The notes under the pieces are model-generated. The model made no database searches, was not told where the DNA came from, and saw nothing but the letters and a program-made list of their open reading frames with translations. From the NCBI GenBank assembly GCA_036387315.1, contig DASVTY010000006.1:109137-173136 (forward strand): a DNA stretch of 64,000 nt, read 5' to 3'. Positions 8,847 through 17,496 of this stretch are shown here, one piece after another. Position 1 is the first letter of the stretch; each line of letters starts with the position of its first letter. A program made the translations under genes and the position numbers. This DNA comes from JALZCH01 sp036387315. Its GTDB lineage: Bacteria > Acidobacteriota > Blastocatellia > Pyrinomonadales > Pyrinomonadaceae.

Positions 8847-9772
8847 GGCATTAATTCAACCGTGTCGCCTTGATTTTGTTGGTTTTTTAGCTGTTCGATG
8901 ATTGAGCGAATCGCCGCCGCCATATTGCTGGTCGGCGCGAGTTGCAAATATTTTTCGTAAGCGGCGATGGCTTCCTTTTTGCGCCCGGCTTGTTCGTAAG
9001 TTTCACCCAAAAGCTGGTACAAAATCGGTTCGGAATCGGCAAACTGCGCGACGGCGATTTTGAATTCGGCAATCGCGGCGGTGTGATTTCCCTGATCTTT
9101 GTAGGTTAAAGCCAAACCTGTATGCGCTTCGGGCTGAAAATTTTTTGCTTCCCGCAGCGCGCGTTTAAAAGATTTGACGGCGTTTTCCAAATCCGAGCTT
9201 TCGCGATAGATTCTGCCTTCGACGGTCGAGGCTTCGGCGAAAGCGGGACGCGCTTTTCTGGCTTCGCCGATTTGCTCCAAAGCGGCGTCCGGGTCTGCTT
9301 TTTCAATCGCCCGCGCCCAGCCGACGCGCGCTTCGGCAAATTTCGGGCGCAATTGGAGAGCTTTTTTGTAAAGCTCGATTGCCTTTTGTTTATTTTCCTC
9401 TTTGCCGGATTCGCGCAATTCTTCGGCTTGCTGAAAAGCAATCTCGGCTTCGTCTGTTGTTTTGACCAGCGCGATTTTGATTTCGCCTTTTTGCGCCGGA
9501 AGCAGCGTTTGAGTTTTTTCGGCAAATCCGACTGCCCGAACCCGAATTTTGCGAGTTCCGGCTGCGATTCGATCAATTTTTAGCTGACCTTTTTCATCAG
9601 TCGCGCCGCGCCGATTTTCGTCAATCCAAACAACGGCTTTCGGTTCGGTTACAACGACGATTGAGCGAGCGGATGCGGCAGCCGGCGCAGGTCGTTTTTG
9701 CGAAAAAACATTTGTTGAAACAAAAAGCGACAAAACTACGGAAACGATTTGTAACACAATTTTCGCGCGCAT
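8840..9772 (-). CDS. Secreted PEGA-domain and TPR protein
   Basis: A 310-aa exported protein: signal peptide (residues 1-24, cleavage near VFSQ), a PEGA-like beta domain (about 37-85, VVVTEPKAVVWIDENRRGAT...IRVRAVGFAEKTQT), then at least five TPR-like repeats (about 95-295) such as KAIELYKKALQLRPKFAEAR and AIAAYEKYLQLAP. It probably acts as a protein-interaction scaffold in the periplasm or at the surface. The combination is common in Acidobacteriota. Its last codons lie inside the inverted repeat at 8784-8846. Specific partner unknown. Confidence 0.85.
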   Translation of the reverse strand: MRAKIVLQIVSVVLSLFVSTNVFSQKRPAPAAASARSIVVVTEPKAVVWIDENRRGATDEKGQLKIDRIAAGTRKIRVRAVGFAEKTQTLLPAQKGEIKIALVKTTDEAEIAFQQAEELRESGKEENKQKAIELYKKALQLRPKFAEARVGWARAIEKADPDAALEQIGEARKARPAFAEASTVEGRIYRESSDLENAVKSFKRALREAKNFQPEAHTGLALTYKDQGNHTAAIAEFKIAVAQFADSEPILYQLLGETYEQAGRKKEAIAAYEKYLQLAPTSNMAAAIRSIIEQLKNQQNQGDTVELMPQ

Positions 9773-9912
9773 AATTTTCCTAAGACCTCAATCTTCTGAT
9801 TTAAAATCAACGAATCGGGTTGTCAGCCAAGACCGTCTAAATCGTCCTCTTTCTAACAATTCAACCGGTATCGTTAGTATTATTGGAATACCTTTTCTTC
9901 AGAAAACCCATG

Positions 9913-10896
9913 TCAGCTTTTTTCGTTTAAAGCGCGTGCGGCTTCGCGAGCGAAATAAGTGATGATTAAATCGGCTCCGGCGCGTTTTATCGCTGTCAGA
10001 GTTTCAAGCATCACTCGTTTTTCATCAATCCAACCTCTTTCCGCAGCGGCTTTAATCATCGCGTATTCGCCCGAAACGTGATAAGCCGCAATCGGCAAAT
10101 CGTATTTTTGCCGCAGGGCGTAAACCAAATCGAGATACGCCGTCGCAGGTTTGACCATCAAAAAATCCGCGCCTTCCGCCGCATCGAGCGCGGCTTCGCG
10201 CATTGCTTCGCGGAAATTTGCTGCGTCCATTTGATAAGCCCTGCGGTCGCCGAATGCGGGCGCGCTATCGGCGGCTTCGCGGAACGGTCCGTAAAAGGCG
10301 GATGCGAATTTGACGGCGTAAGACATTATCGGAATGTGCGCAAAACTGCTTTCGTCGAGCGCCCGGCGGATCGCCGCAACCTGTCCGTCCATCATCGCCG
10401 AAGGCGCAATAATGTCGGCTCCGGCTTGAGCCTGACTGACAGCCGTATTTGCGAGCAGCCGCAAAGTTTGATCGTTTAAAACTTCGCCGTTTTCGTCAAT
10501 CGCGCCGCAATGACCGTGCGCGGTGTATTCGCACAAACAGCAATCGGCGACGACAACCATTTCCGGCACTGCTCTTTTAATCGCTCGCGCGGCTTGTTGC
10601 ACAACTCCGTTTTCGGCAAATGCGCCTGTCCCTTCGGCGTCCTTTGTCTCCGGCAAACCGAATAGAATTACGGCTTTAATTCCTTCGTCGAAAGCCGCCT
10701 CCGCCTCTCGCACAGATTCGTCAACCGACAAATTAAAAACGCCGGGCATTGAAGAAACGGCGCGCCGCACTCCTTTTCCGGCGCAAACAAAAAGCGGCAA
10801 AATGAAATCCTCCGCCGAAAGCCGGGTTTCCTGCACGAGCGAGCGCAGCGCGGCGGTGCGGCGAAGACGGCGCGGGCGTTGAACTATATCGAGCAT
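9913..10896 (-). CDS. hemB: Delta-aminolevulinic acid dehydratase (porphobilinogen synthase)
   Basis: HemB condenses two 5-aminolevulinate molecules into porphobilinogen, the second common step of tetrapyrrole (haem) synthesis in the cytosol. All key marks are present: the zinc-binding cysteine cluster DCCLCEYTAHGHCG (about residues 120-133), the two active-site lysines in YAVKFASAFYGPFREA (about 196) and FLMVKPATAYLD (about 248), and the N-terminal RPRRLRRTAALR. Length (327 aa) is normal. The Cys-rich site indicates the Zn-dependent form. It stands alone and is divergent from the response regulator at 11045. Confidence 0.97.
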   Translation of the reverse strand: MLDIVQRPRRLRRTAALRSLVQETRLSAEDFILPLFVCAGKGVRRAVSSMPGVFNLSVDESVREAEAAFDEGIKAVILFGLPETKDAEGTGAFAENGVVQQAARAIKRAVPEMVVVADCCLCEYTAHGHCGAIDENGEVLNDQTLRLLANTAVSQAQAGADIIAPSAMMDGQVAAIRRALDESSFAHIPIMSYAVKFASAFYGPFREAADSAPAFGDRRAYQMDAANFREAMREAALDAAEGADFLMVKPATAYLDLVYALRQKYDLPIAAYHVSGEYAMIKAAAERGWIDEKRVMLETLTAIKRAGADLIITYFAREAARALNEKS

Positions 10897-11044
10897 TTCC
10901 TAAACCTCTCGGAATAAATGTATAATTTAAACCATACCAAATATCGAGCCGAAAAAAGAGCGTGAACGCTTTTAAAATTTTGTGTTATGCTATTTTGCCG
11001 GAAAGAGATGTTTTTAATTTTATTGATTTGCTTACACGAACGAT

Positions 11045-11407
11045 ATGCCGAAGACGATTCTTGTGGTTGAAGATTACGATGACGCGCGCTATTTAATTAA
11101 ATTTATGCTGCAAATGCTGGGTCATCGTGTGGTCGAGGCGACTGATGGACGCGAAGCCATCGAATGCGTTAAAAAAGACCGACCGGATTTAATTTTGATG
11201 GATTTAGCCTTGCCGATTATGGACGGCGTAACGGCGACCAGGGTTATTAGGGAAATGGAGGAATCGTCTGATGTGCCGGTCGTCTGCGTCACCGCGCACA
11301 GCGAAAAATATCGCAACGAAGCCATTCAAGCCGGAGCGAATATGGTCGTCCGCAAACCGGTTGATATGGAAGATTTGAAACCGATACTTTCGCAGTATCT
11401 GTCATAA
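11045..11407 (+). CDS. Single-domain response regulator (CheY-like receiver)
   Basis: A 120-aa receiver domain with no output domain. The acidic pair is in VVEDYDDARY (residues 7-16), the phospho-acceptor Asp is in LILMDLALPIMDG (about 55), the Thr is in VVCVTAHSE (about 84) and the Lys is in VVRKPVD (about 106). Proteins of this type pass phosphoryl groups to partners or control motility, kinases or diguanylate cyclases. No cognate kinase is visible nearby. The start ATG follows a 148-bp divergent gap with hemB. Confidence 0.93.
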   Translation: MPKTILVVEDYDDARYLIKFMLQMLGHRVVEATDGREAIECVKKDRPDLILMDLALPIMDGVTATRVIREMEESSDVPVVCVTAHSEKYRNEAIQAGANMVVRKPVDMEDLKPILSQYLS

Positions 11408-11455
11408 ATCCCGGAACAATAGTTTGTACGGAACCTTAAACTTGACGTTTTTAAT

Positions 11456-11573
11456 GCGGCTGAGTATCTCACAGGGTTAGAGCATGGAATTCAAACCTGC
11501 TGCGGTCAGCCGCCGTTTAATAGAACCAGTGGCTTACACATCAAAGCACACCTCAATAAGGTGTGCTTTTTCG
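11456..11573 (+). ncRNA. Possible small structured RNA ahead of the tRNA
   Basis: The gap 11408-11870 has no convincing gene. It has a pairing GCGGCTG (11456-11462) / CAGCCGC (11507-11513) and an inner GCGG-tcag-CCGC hairpin, with a D-arm-like stretch between. It ends in a good intrinsic terminator (11544-11573), which implies a transcript. A TTGACG box at 11442 is a weak -35 candidate. No known RNA family recognised; it could also be a decayed tRNA. Confidence 0.3.
11544..11573 (+). terminator. Intrinsic terminator
   Basis: Perfect stem AAGCACACC / GGTGTGCTT with a 7-nt loop, followed by TTTTTCGTTT. It ends transcription from the left, after the response regulator or the putative small RNA. 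Confidence 0.8.
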
Positions 11574-11823
11574 TTTAATATATCCTTCATTGTATCCAAA
11601 AAAATTAAGGACACAATGAAAAAAACACTGGCTTTATCCTTTAGCGTTTTGTGATTGCCCCAATAACTTAAATCCTGATACATCAAAAATGTGTCCTTAG
11701 TAAGACTTTTTAGCCACTGCCGGATTTGATTTGTTTTTATACCTGTAGCAGAAAGGGCACTTTTGCATTTGCACAAATTACCCTAACAACGCTCTTTTAG
11801 CTACTCCCAAAAGCCTAAGACAC

Positions 11824-11852
11824 TTGACACAAACGAAGTGGGAACGTAATCT
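11824..11852 (+). promoter_or_regulatory. Promoter of tRNA-Arg
   Basis: Consensus -35 TTGACA (11824-11829), exactly 17 bp spacer, -10 TAATCT (11847-11852). The tRNA begins 19 bp later. Confidence 0.8.
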
Positions 11853-11870
11853 TTTATTTCGTTCTAACGC

Positions 11871-11944
11871 GCACCCGTAGCTCAGTTGGATAGAGCGTTT
11901 GACTACGAATCAAAAGGTCGCACGTTCGAGTCGTGCCGGGTGCA
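11871..11944 (+). tRNA. tRNA-Arg (anticodon ACG)
   Basis: The acceptor stem GCACCCG pairs with CGGGTGC and the discriminator is A. The anticodon stem TTTGA/TCAAA encloses the loop CTACGAA with anticodon ACG, and the T-arm is GCACGTTCGAGTCGTGC. CCA is not encoded. The gene is intact. Its 3' part (from 11901) is the integration target of the island array on its right. Confidence 0.95.
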
Positions 11945-11946
11945 TC
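11901..11946. repeat. Attachment site copy A (inside tRNA-Arg)
   Basis: The first of three exact 46-bp direct repeats (GACTACGAAT...GGTGCATC). It covers the anticodon loop to just past the tRNA 3' end. Identity with copy B extends a few bases further on both sides (53 bp in all). Confidence 0.93.
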
Positions 11947-11966
11947 AATAAAAATAACAATTTAAG

Positions 11967-11988
11967 GCGAGCTTTAACGCTCGCTTTT
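11967..11988 (+). terminator. Intrinsic terminator after tRNA-Arg
   Basis: GCGAGC-tttaac-GCTCGC followed by TTTT. It is analogous to the hairpins after att copies B and C, although the stem sequences differ. Confidence 0.75.
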
Positions 11989-11994
11989 GTTGTT

Positions 11995-12014
11995 TTTCCT
12001 ATTATGTTTCCTAT
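11995..12014. promoter_or_regulatory. Putative integrase arm sites, left end of island 1
   Basis: Two direct TTTCCTAT repeats at 11995-12002 and 12007-12014, spaced 12 bp and starting 49 bp after the att core. The same octamer occurs three times at the right end (36958-36987), next to the integrase gene. Confidence 0.6.
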
Positions 12015-12090
12015 CACTATCACTGTAATTCAATTTTTTCCTAATTTTTGAAGTTTGTTTTCATTACTTGTAGAATTGTTATCAAGAAAT

Positions 12091-12174
12091 GAACGCGTCG
12101 TTTGGTCTAAAATCTTTGGCGGCGCGTTCGGTTGAAGATTGAAGGCTTGCCTTTGTTAGCGCATTGGTAAGCCT
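12091..12174 (+). ncRNA. Two-hairpin motif shared by both islands (copy 1)
   Basis: Hairpin 1 is GAACGCGTCG (12091-12100) with CGGCGCGTTC (12120-12129). Hairpin 2 is AGGCTTGCC (12143-12151) with GGTAAGCCT (12166-12174), and its loop contains GTTAGCGC. The copy at 38450-38530 keeps the stems with changed pairs and keeps the loop as GTTGGCGC. Whether it acts as RNA or as DNA is unknown, as is its strand. Confidence 0.45.
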
Positions 12175-12184
12175 TTAATCGTTT

Positions 12185-12517
12185 TTATTGCACAATCTCT
12201 AAATATCGTTGAATCAATCGAGCAGCCGCTCTGTGATAGCAGGGAAAACCGCCGTTATACGCTTCACACTGGCAAACGCCATTTGCTGTGTAACGAGTGC
12301 CGCGCGTTCCAACAATCTCAAGCGATGCGGTGCGAAGATCGTAAGCTATTTCTGGATTCTGTTCGATAACTGCAACAGCTTTTCCAATAGCATTAGCCCA
12401 GCGTTTTCCGTCAAGTGTTTCCGGGTTTAATTTAGCCAGCGAATTGGCGGCAACTTGCGCTAAAACTTCGCGGTTGATGAAAGCGGGTTTAATTCTGGTT
12501 ACTCGAAAGTTTGTCAT
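12185..12517 (-). CDS. Small SWIM-type zinc finger protein
   Basis: A 110-aa protein with VCQCEAYNGGFPCYHRAAARL near the C-terminus (about residues 82-102), read here in overlapping pieces. The CxC...CxH spacing is that of a SWIM zinc finger, often used to bind DNA or proteins. The N-terminal part looks helical and unremarkable. The gene is divergent from the 65-aa gene at 12651 and shares a gap with two TTACGTAAC-like dyads. Small SWIM proteins of this size are frequent on integrative elements. Precise role unknown. Confidence 0.7.
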   Translation of the reverse strand: MTNFRVTRIKPAFINREVLAQVAANSLAKLNPETLDGKRWANAIGKAVAVIEQNPEIAYDLRTASLEIVGTRGTRYTANGVCQCEAYNGGFPCYHRAAARLIQRYLEIVQ

Positions 12518-12579
12518 TTTTTTCTGTCCTCTCTGTTTTTGAATTTGTCATTTCTGACTTCCAGCAGATATTATAAATC

Positions 12580-12616
12580 AAGTTACGTAACCTGTAAATC
12601 AAAAGTTGCGTAACTT
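12580..12616. promoter_or_regulatory. Paired dyad operator in divergent promoter region
   Basis: Two similar dyads, AAGTTACGTAACCT (12580-12593) and AAGTTGCGTAACTT (12603-12616), start 23 bp apart, about two helical turns. They lie between the divergent SWIM gene and the 65-aa gene. Dimeric repressor binding is inferred. Confidence 0.5.
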
Positions 12617-12650
12617 GGAAGAAAAGAGTATTTTCTTCTCGTAATTTTTT

Positions 12651-12848
12651 ATGCCAACACAACTAATAAGAAAACAATTTTTATTAACCAAAGAAGAAAA
12701 CCGACAGATTGAAGTAGAAGCGAAAAAAGAAGGTTTATCGGTTTCAAATTTGACGCGAAAGTTGCACGGTCTTGAGCCGCTTGGAGCCGGTGGTAGTCGT
12801 CCTAAATCCGATAAACCGTCGAAATCTAAAAAGCCAAAAAGTAGTTAG
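12651..12848 (+). CDS. Small ribbon-helix-helix-like protein with basic tail
   Basis: A 65-aa protein: a short strand (TQLIRKQFLLTKEENRQIE) followed by two helices with the typical LSVSNLTRKL of Arc/MetJ or mobilisation-type RHH proteins, then a Lys/Ser/Pro-rich tail. It could bind the nearby dyads or act in mobilisation. It precedes hsdR by 44 bp and might regulate the restriction genes. No clear ribosome binding site. Confidence 0.6.
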   Translation: MPTQLIRKQFLLTKEENRQIEVEAKKEGLSVSNLTRKLHGLEPLGAGGSRPKSDKPSKSKKPKSS

Positions 12849-12892
12849 TTCTAATTTTCGTTTATCATTTCAAACCAATAACTCACAAACTT

Positions 12893-15478
12893 ATGAGCGA
12901 TAATGAAGCAAAAGCGCGAATCAAAATCAACAAACTATTAGAAGAAGCTGGCTGGCGTTTTTTTGATGATGAAAGCGGAGAATCAAATATCCGACTTGAG
13001 CAAAACGTCAAAATCACTAAAACTTTTCTTGACGAGCTTGGCAATAATTTTGAGAAAACAAAAAACGGTTATACCGATTATTCTCTAATTGGAACTGATG
13101 GCAGTATTATCGCTGTTCTCGAAGCGAAAGCCGAACATCTAAGCCCGCTTGTTGGAAAAGAACAAGCCCGCGCTTACGCATACAAACAAAACGCTCGATT
13201 TATCATTCTTTCAAACGGCAATCAGCATTATTTTTGGGATACATGGCTTGGTAATCCGAAAGTCATCACAAGATTTCCGCGAATTGAAGAGATTGACGAT
13301 TTCAAAGATTTTGAACCACTTGCCAAAAATATCACTAGCCAGATTGTCGAGCGGGATTATATTGCCCTCACGCAAAAGCCGAATTACGCCGATGATCCTC
13401 GTTGGAAAAATGAAATACAAAGACAGCAATATATTGACGATAGCAAGCTGAAATTTCTGCGACCGTTTCAACTCCGCGCCGTTCATCGGATTCAAGAAGA
13501 AGTCAATAAAGGCAAAGACCGCTTTCTGTTTGAAATGGCAACCGGGACGGGAAAAACCTTAACCTCTGCCGCCGTGATTAAGTTGTTTTTGAGAAGCGGA
13601 AATGTTCGGCGTGTTTTGTTTCTTGTTGATCGGCTGGAACTTGAAGATCAGGCATGGAAAAACTTTGTTGCTTATTTGAAAAGCGATTACACCTGCAAGA
13701 TTTATAAAGAGAATAAAGATGACTGGCGCAACGCTGAAATTGTCGTTTCAACTGTTCAATCACTTCTTTTCAAAAACAAATATAGACGACTTTTTAAGCC
13801 GAATGATTTTCAACTGATTATTTCAGATGAAGCGCATCGCTCAATCGGCGGAAACAGCCGTGCGGTCTTTGAATACTTTATCGGTTATAAATTGGGATTA
13901 ACCGCGACGCCGAAAAACTATTTAAAAAAGGTAGATGTCGCCACCGTCAATGCTCACGATCCGCGCGAGCTTGAGCGGCGATTACTGCTTGATACTTATA
14001 CAACTTTTGGCTGCGAATCAGGCGAGCCGACTTTTAGTTATTCATTAACCGACGGAGTAAGGGATGACTACTTAATAAATCCGATTGTCGCCGATGCCAG
14101 AACCGAAATAACAACTCAACTGCTTTCTGATAAAGGTTACAGTGTTCTCGTCGGATTGAAAGCCGAAGCCGAGGCAAAAGCCGAAATTGAAGCCGAAGAA
14201 AAGAAAACTGCCGAAAATAAAACAAAAGATGACACGGAAACTTTCTTTTCGCGTGATTTTGAGCGCAAATTCTTTTCTGAAAACACAAATCGCGCTTTCT
14301 GCAAAACCTTTCTCGAAAACGCTTTGCTTGATCCGATAAGTGGGGAAATCGGTAAAACGATTGTTTTCTGTGTCAGTCAAAATCACGCCGCCAATATCAC
14401 GCAGTATTTAAATGAATATGCCCACAAATTATTTTCGGGCAAATACAATTCCGATTTTGCAGTGCAGGTGACGAGCAAGATAGCCGACGCGCAGCAAATG
14501 ACGATTAACTTCACCAATAACAATCTAAGCGGCAAAGGCAATTTCGATCCGCTTTATCAAACAAGTAAGACTCGCGTTTGCGTAACGGTCGGAATGATGA
14601 CAACCGGCTATGACTGTCCCGACATTCTGAACGTCTGCTTAATGCGTCCGATTTTTTCACCGACGGACTTTGTGCAGATAAAAGGGCGCGGCACTCGCAA
14701 ACATAATTTCACCGAAGAACTTAGAGACAAACAACGCGCCGAGGAAGTCGGCAGGCAAGACAAAGAACGTTTTAAACTTTTCGACTTTTTCGCTAACTGT
14801 GAATATTTTGAAGAGAAATTCAACTATGACGAAGTTTTGAAGCTTCCGGTTGAACCGAGCGGCAAGGAACGCGAGCCGATAACAGGCGGCGGAATCAATC
14901 TTGATGAATTTGAAAACTTCAATCCTGACGAACTGAAAACCCTCGAAGAAATCGCAATCGGTGCAGATGGAATGAAGGTTGATCGAAAACTGTTCGAGCG
15001 GTTTGAAGACCGTGTAAAATCCGACGCCGAAATCAAGCGGATGATTGAGACACGAGATTATCAGGCGATTGAAGATTACATTGTCGGCAACCTGTTCGAT
15101 AAGCCAGACGATTATTATAATCTCGATAAACTCCGAAAGACTTTGAAGATTGATCGGCGTTTGAGTCTGCGTGAAATCGTCGAAAAGATTTTCGGCTTTA
15201 TTCCTTACTTCAAAACAAAAGACCAAATGCTTGAAGATGAATTTGATAAATTTGACAGCCGTTATAAACCTGACGAAAACGAATTTGCGACAGCGAAACA
15301 CTTCTTCAAAAGTTATCTGACCGATGCCGAATTTCGGGATATTATCGAAAGTCGTCAATTTGCGAGATTGGAAACGAACCCGAACCGGGAAGCATTTAAG
15401 AAAGTTCCGCTCGAATTGCGAAATCAGATTATCGAATACATAAAGGATAATGTTTCGCTTAATCAATTTATGGAGTAA
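12893..15478 (+). CDS. hsdR: Type I restriction enzyme R subunit
   Basis: HsdR cuts unmodified DNA after ATP-driven translocation in complex with HsdM and HsdS. Residues about 62-80 hold the nuclease core (TDGSIIAVLEAKAE, the D..ExK pattern). The helicase follows: Walker A MATGTGKT (about 212-219), motif II SDEAHRS (about 312-318), the motif III region GLTATPK, and motif VI QIKGRGTRK (about 595). The C-terminal third with FEDRVKSDAEIKRMI and FIPYFKTKDQML resembles the EcoEI-type R C-terminal domain. At 861 aa it is complete. The hsdM-hsdS partner is at 17497, separated by two envelope-protein genes on the same strand. Confidence 0.93.
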   Translation: MSDNEAKARIKINKLLEEAGWRFFDDESGESNIRLEQNVKITKTFLDELGNNFEKTKNGYTDYSLIGTDGSIIAVLEAKAEHLSPLVGKEQARAYAYKQNARFIILSNGNQHYFWDTWLGNPKVITRFPRIEEIDDFKDFEPLAKNITSQIVERDYIALTQKPNYADDPRWKNEIQRQQYIDDSKLKFLRPFQLRAVHRIQEEVNKGKDRFLFEMATGTGKTLTSAAVIKLFLRSGNVRRVLFLVDRLELEDQAWKNFVAYLKSDYTCKIYKENKDDWRNAEIVVSTVQSLLFKNKYRRLFKPNDFQLIISDEAHRSIGGNSRAVFEYFIGYKLGLTATPKNYLKKVDVATVNAHDPRELERRLLLDTYTTFGCESGEPTFSYSLTDGVRDDYLINPIVADARTEITTQLLSDKGYSVLVGLKAEAEAKAEIEAEEKKTAENKTKDDTETFFSRDFERKFFSENTNRAFCKTFLENALLDPISGEIGKTIVFCVSQNHAANITQYLNEYAHKLFSGKYNSDFAVQVTSKIADAQQMTINFTNNNLSGKGNFDPLYQTSKTRVCVTVGMMTTGYDCPDILNVCLMRPIFSPTDFVQIKGRGTRKHNFTEELRDKQRAEEVGRQDKERFKLFDFFANCEYFEEKFNYDEVLKLPVEPSGKEREPITGGGINLDEFENFNPDELKTLEEIAIGADGMKVDRKLFERFEDRVKSDAEIKRMIETRDYQAIEDYIVGNLFDKPDDYYNLDKLRKTLKIDRRLSLREIVEKIFGFIPYFKTKDQMLEDEFDKFDSRYKPDENEFATAKHFFKSYLTDAEFRDIIESRQFARLETNPNREAFKKVPLELRNQIIEYIKDNVSLNQFME

Positions 15479-15513
15479 TTTCCCGTTTTATCAATAAGAA
15501 TGGAATAATAATT

Positions 15514-16125
15514 ATGAATAAAAAATGGATTATCTTACTGTTTTCAATTAGTATTTTTGTTTTTTCATCTGCTAGTGTTTTTTCCCAAACAACTTTTACG
15601 GAAATTAGTGGAACTATTAAGTTACGTGGATCTGTAATACCAAATGCTACAGTTACTGTAACTAATATAAGGGGCAATTTTTCCAGAAGTGCGACAACTA
15701 ATGAAGATGGATTTTACAGATTTTCAAACCTTCCAATAGATCGCTATACAATCAGAGTGTCTATGACAGGATTCAGAGAAAAACGTATTGAAGCTAATGT
15801 GGGGATAGGACAAACAAATGTTTTTGATATTGAATTAGATGATAACACGTCCTCTCTCGTAAGCGTCTCAGGTTCGATTACCGGCAAAGTAACTGATAGG
15901 GGTAACAACGTAATCAAAGACGTTAAGTTAAGCTATGCGAAAAAAGATACTCCGCAAAACAAAACCGAAGTAGAGATTGGCGAGAACGGCGAATTTTATA
16001 TTCCTGAGCTAGCATTGGGAAAATATTATTTGTTTTTTGAAGCCGAAGGGTTTGAGCCGAAAAGAAAGGAGGTTAGAGTTAGCGATAAAGAAAAAAAGAT
16101 TGATGTCAAATTAAGGCGAAAGTAA
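15514..16125 (+). CDS. Secreted protein with two carboxypeptidase-regulatory-like domains
   Basis: A 203-aa exported protein. The signal peptide is residues 1-28 (ends VFSQ). It is followed by two beta-sandwich repeats of the CarboxypepD_reg type: about 32-100 (PNATVTVTN, TNEDGFYRFSNLPIDRYTI) and 120-200 (GKVTDRGNNVIKDVKLSY, ENGEFYIPELALGKYYL). Such domains are often adhesive or structural in the periplasm or outer membrane. Its position between hsdR and hsdM is unexpected for a restriction locus, and the gene is AT-richer than hsdR. Role unknown. Confidence 0.8.
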   Translation: MNKKWIILLFSISIFVFSSASVFSQTTFTEISGTIKLRGSVIPNATVTVTNIRGNFSRSATTNEDGFYRFSNLPIDRYTIRVSMTGFREKRIEANVGIGQTNVFDIELDDNTSSLVSVSGSITGKVTDRGNNVIKDVKLSYAKKDTPQNKTEVEIGENGEFYIPELALGKYYLFFEAEGFEPKRKEVRVSDKEKKIDVKLRRK

Positions 16126-16147
16126 TTAACGGCGAAGAGAAAAATCT

Positions 16148-17470
16148 ATGTTTAATAAACTGCGAAGTAAGCTCGGATTAAGACAAACCAGCAGCGTTCA
16201 AGAATACGGCTGGCTGTTATTCGACCATTTGAAATGCGATTATCTTCTAATCGAATCAAAAATCACCGATTCGCAAGATAAGAAAAACACCACAGAAATC
16301 ATTGACAAAAGAAATAACCGTCAATTGGTATGGGAAGACATCCGCGCCTTCGATATGATCGTTTTGAAATACCAAGATTTTGAAACAATAAAGGGAAAGC
16401 TGATGGGATTAAGAAAGCGGTTTGACGGTATTTTGAGTCAAGCTGAACTTGAGCAGTACAAGGCTTCCCCAAAAATTGATTTGGCGACCGTTGCGCCCGC
16501 CCAAATCGAAGAACTTCGCGCCGAATACTCCAGTTTAGCTCGCGAGTTTTACATCAGGTATTCTTATATGGCTTCCCGTGAAGGGCTTCGCTCTCTGCTC
16601 TTAAGAAGCGGAGCCGTGCTTACAATCGTCTTTTGTTTGCTGATGATAGTTATCGCCGTTATTATTTTTCAAAATTCGACAGATGGAACTATCGGTTTTC
16701 AAAATCAAACAAGTTCAGCCGCAGGCGATGGCGGAATCAGTAAATGGTTAAAATACCTATCTTCTTTTGCCACTCTTTTGATGGTTGTCTTTGCAGGAAT
16801 TACCGGCGCGTTTGTAAGTATGCAGCAACGTATCCAGAGCGTTTCTTATAAAGGCGACCCGATTGCCGATCTATCGGTTTTGACGCATGGCTGGCTGGGC
16901 ATTTTTCTATCCCCTTTGAGCGGTGCTATTTTTGCGGTTATCCTGTATTTGTTTTTCGCTGGGCAGATTCTCACTGGAACTATTTTCCCCGAATTTATCG
17001 GATCGCCGGAAAATGCGAGTTTGGAAATCACAGCCAATGCCAAAAACGTAACAGTTCAGACTCCCGAAACTCAGACAACCGTAGATTTACAAAATTCTCA
17101 GGCAAATCCGGTAAATGCGAACCTGAATAGTCAGGTAAACGTAAACGGCAATAGCAATATAAATCCGGTTAATGCAAATCAAACCAATACGAACCAAGCT
17201 GCTCAAGCTAATTCCACGCCTTCCAGCAATTCAAATCCGGCAATCACGGATGGCGCAATTCCGGCTTCTGATACTCCGAATAACGTCAAATCCCAGCCTG
17301 TTCCGATACATTTGGTTGATTTTCTAATAACGACCGGACCGAAGGCTGGTAAAGATTTTGCGATGCTTTTGATTTGGTGTTTTATTGCTGGATTTGCTGA
17401 ACGCTTTGTGCCGGATGCTTTGAACAGATTGGTAAGCAGGCAAAGCGAAGCCGAAAATAAAAATACATAA
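16148..17470 (+). CDS. Unknown membrane protein with Asn/Gln-rich linker
   Basis: A 440-aa protein of unknown family. There is a soluble N-terminal region (about 1-150, with several helices). Three membrane helices follow (about 155-178 SGAVLTIVFCLLMIVIAV, 202-222 and 240-265). A low-complexity Asn/Gln/Thr-rich stretch (about 295-370, repeated VNAN/NTN units) and a last hydrophobic helix (about 400-418, MLLIWCFIAGFAERFVP) complete it. The linker probably lies outside the cytosol. It is co-directional with the restriction genes (22 bp after the previous gene and 26 bp before hsdM). No enzymatic motif seen. Confidence 0.75.
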   Translation: MFNKLRSKLGLRQTSSVQEYGWLLFDHLKCDYLLIESKITDSQDKKNTTEIIDKRNNRQLVWEDIRAFDMIVLKYQDFETIKGKLMGLRKRFDGILSQAELEQYKASPKIDLATVAPAQIEELRAEYSSLAREFYIRYSYMASREGLRSLLLRSGAVLTIVFCLLMIVIAVIIFQNSTDGTIGFQNQTSSAAGDGGISKWLKYLSSFATLLMVVFAGITGAFVSMQQRIQSVSYKGDPIADLSVLTHGWLGIFLSPLSGAIFAVILYLFFAGQILTGTIFPEFIGSPENASLEITANAKNVTVQTPETQTTVDLQNSQANPVNANLNSQVNVNGNSNINPVNANQTNTNQAAQANSTPSSNSNPAITDGAIPASDTPNNVKSQPVPIHLVDFLITTGPKAGKDFAMLLIWCFIAGFAERFVPDALNRLVSRQSEAENKNT

Positions 17471-17496
17471 ACCTAAGGATTTAATTTTTTACTTAA

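Noticed and set aside
11534..11776. Minus-strand reading frame of 80 codons before the tRNA
   Set aside because: It runs through an intrinsic terminator, has no SD and no gene-like composition; treated as non-coding.
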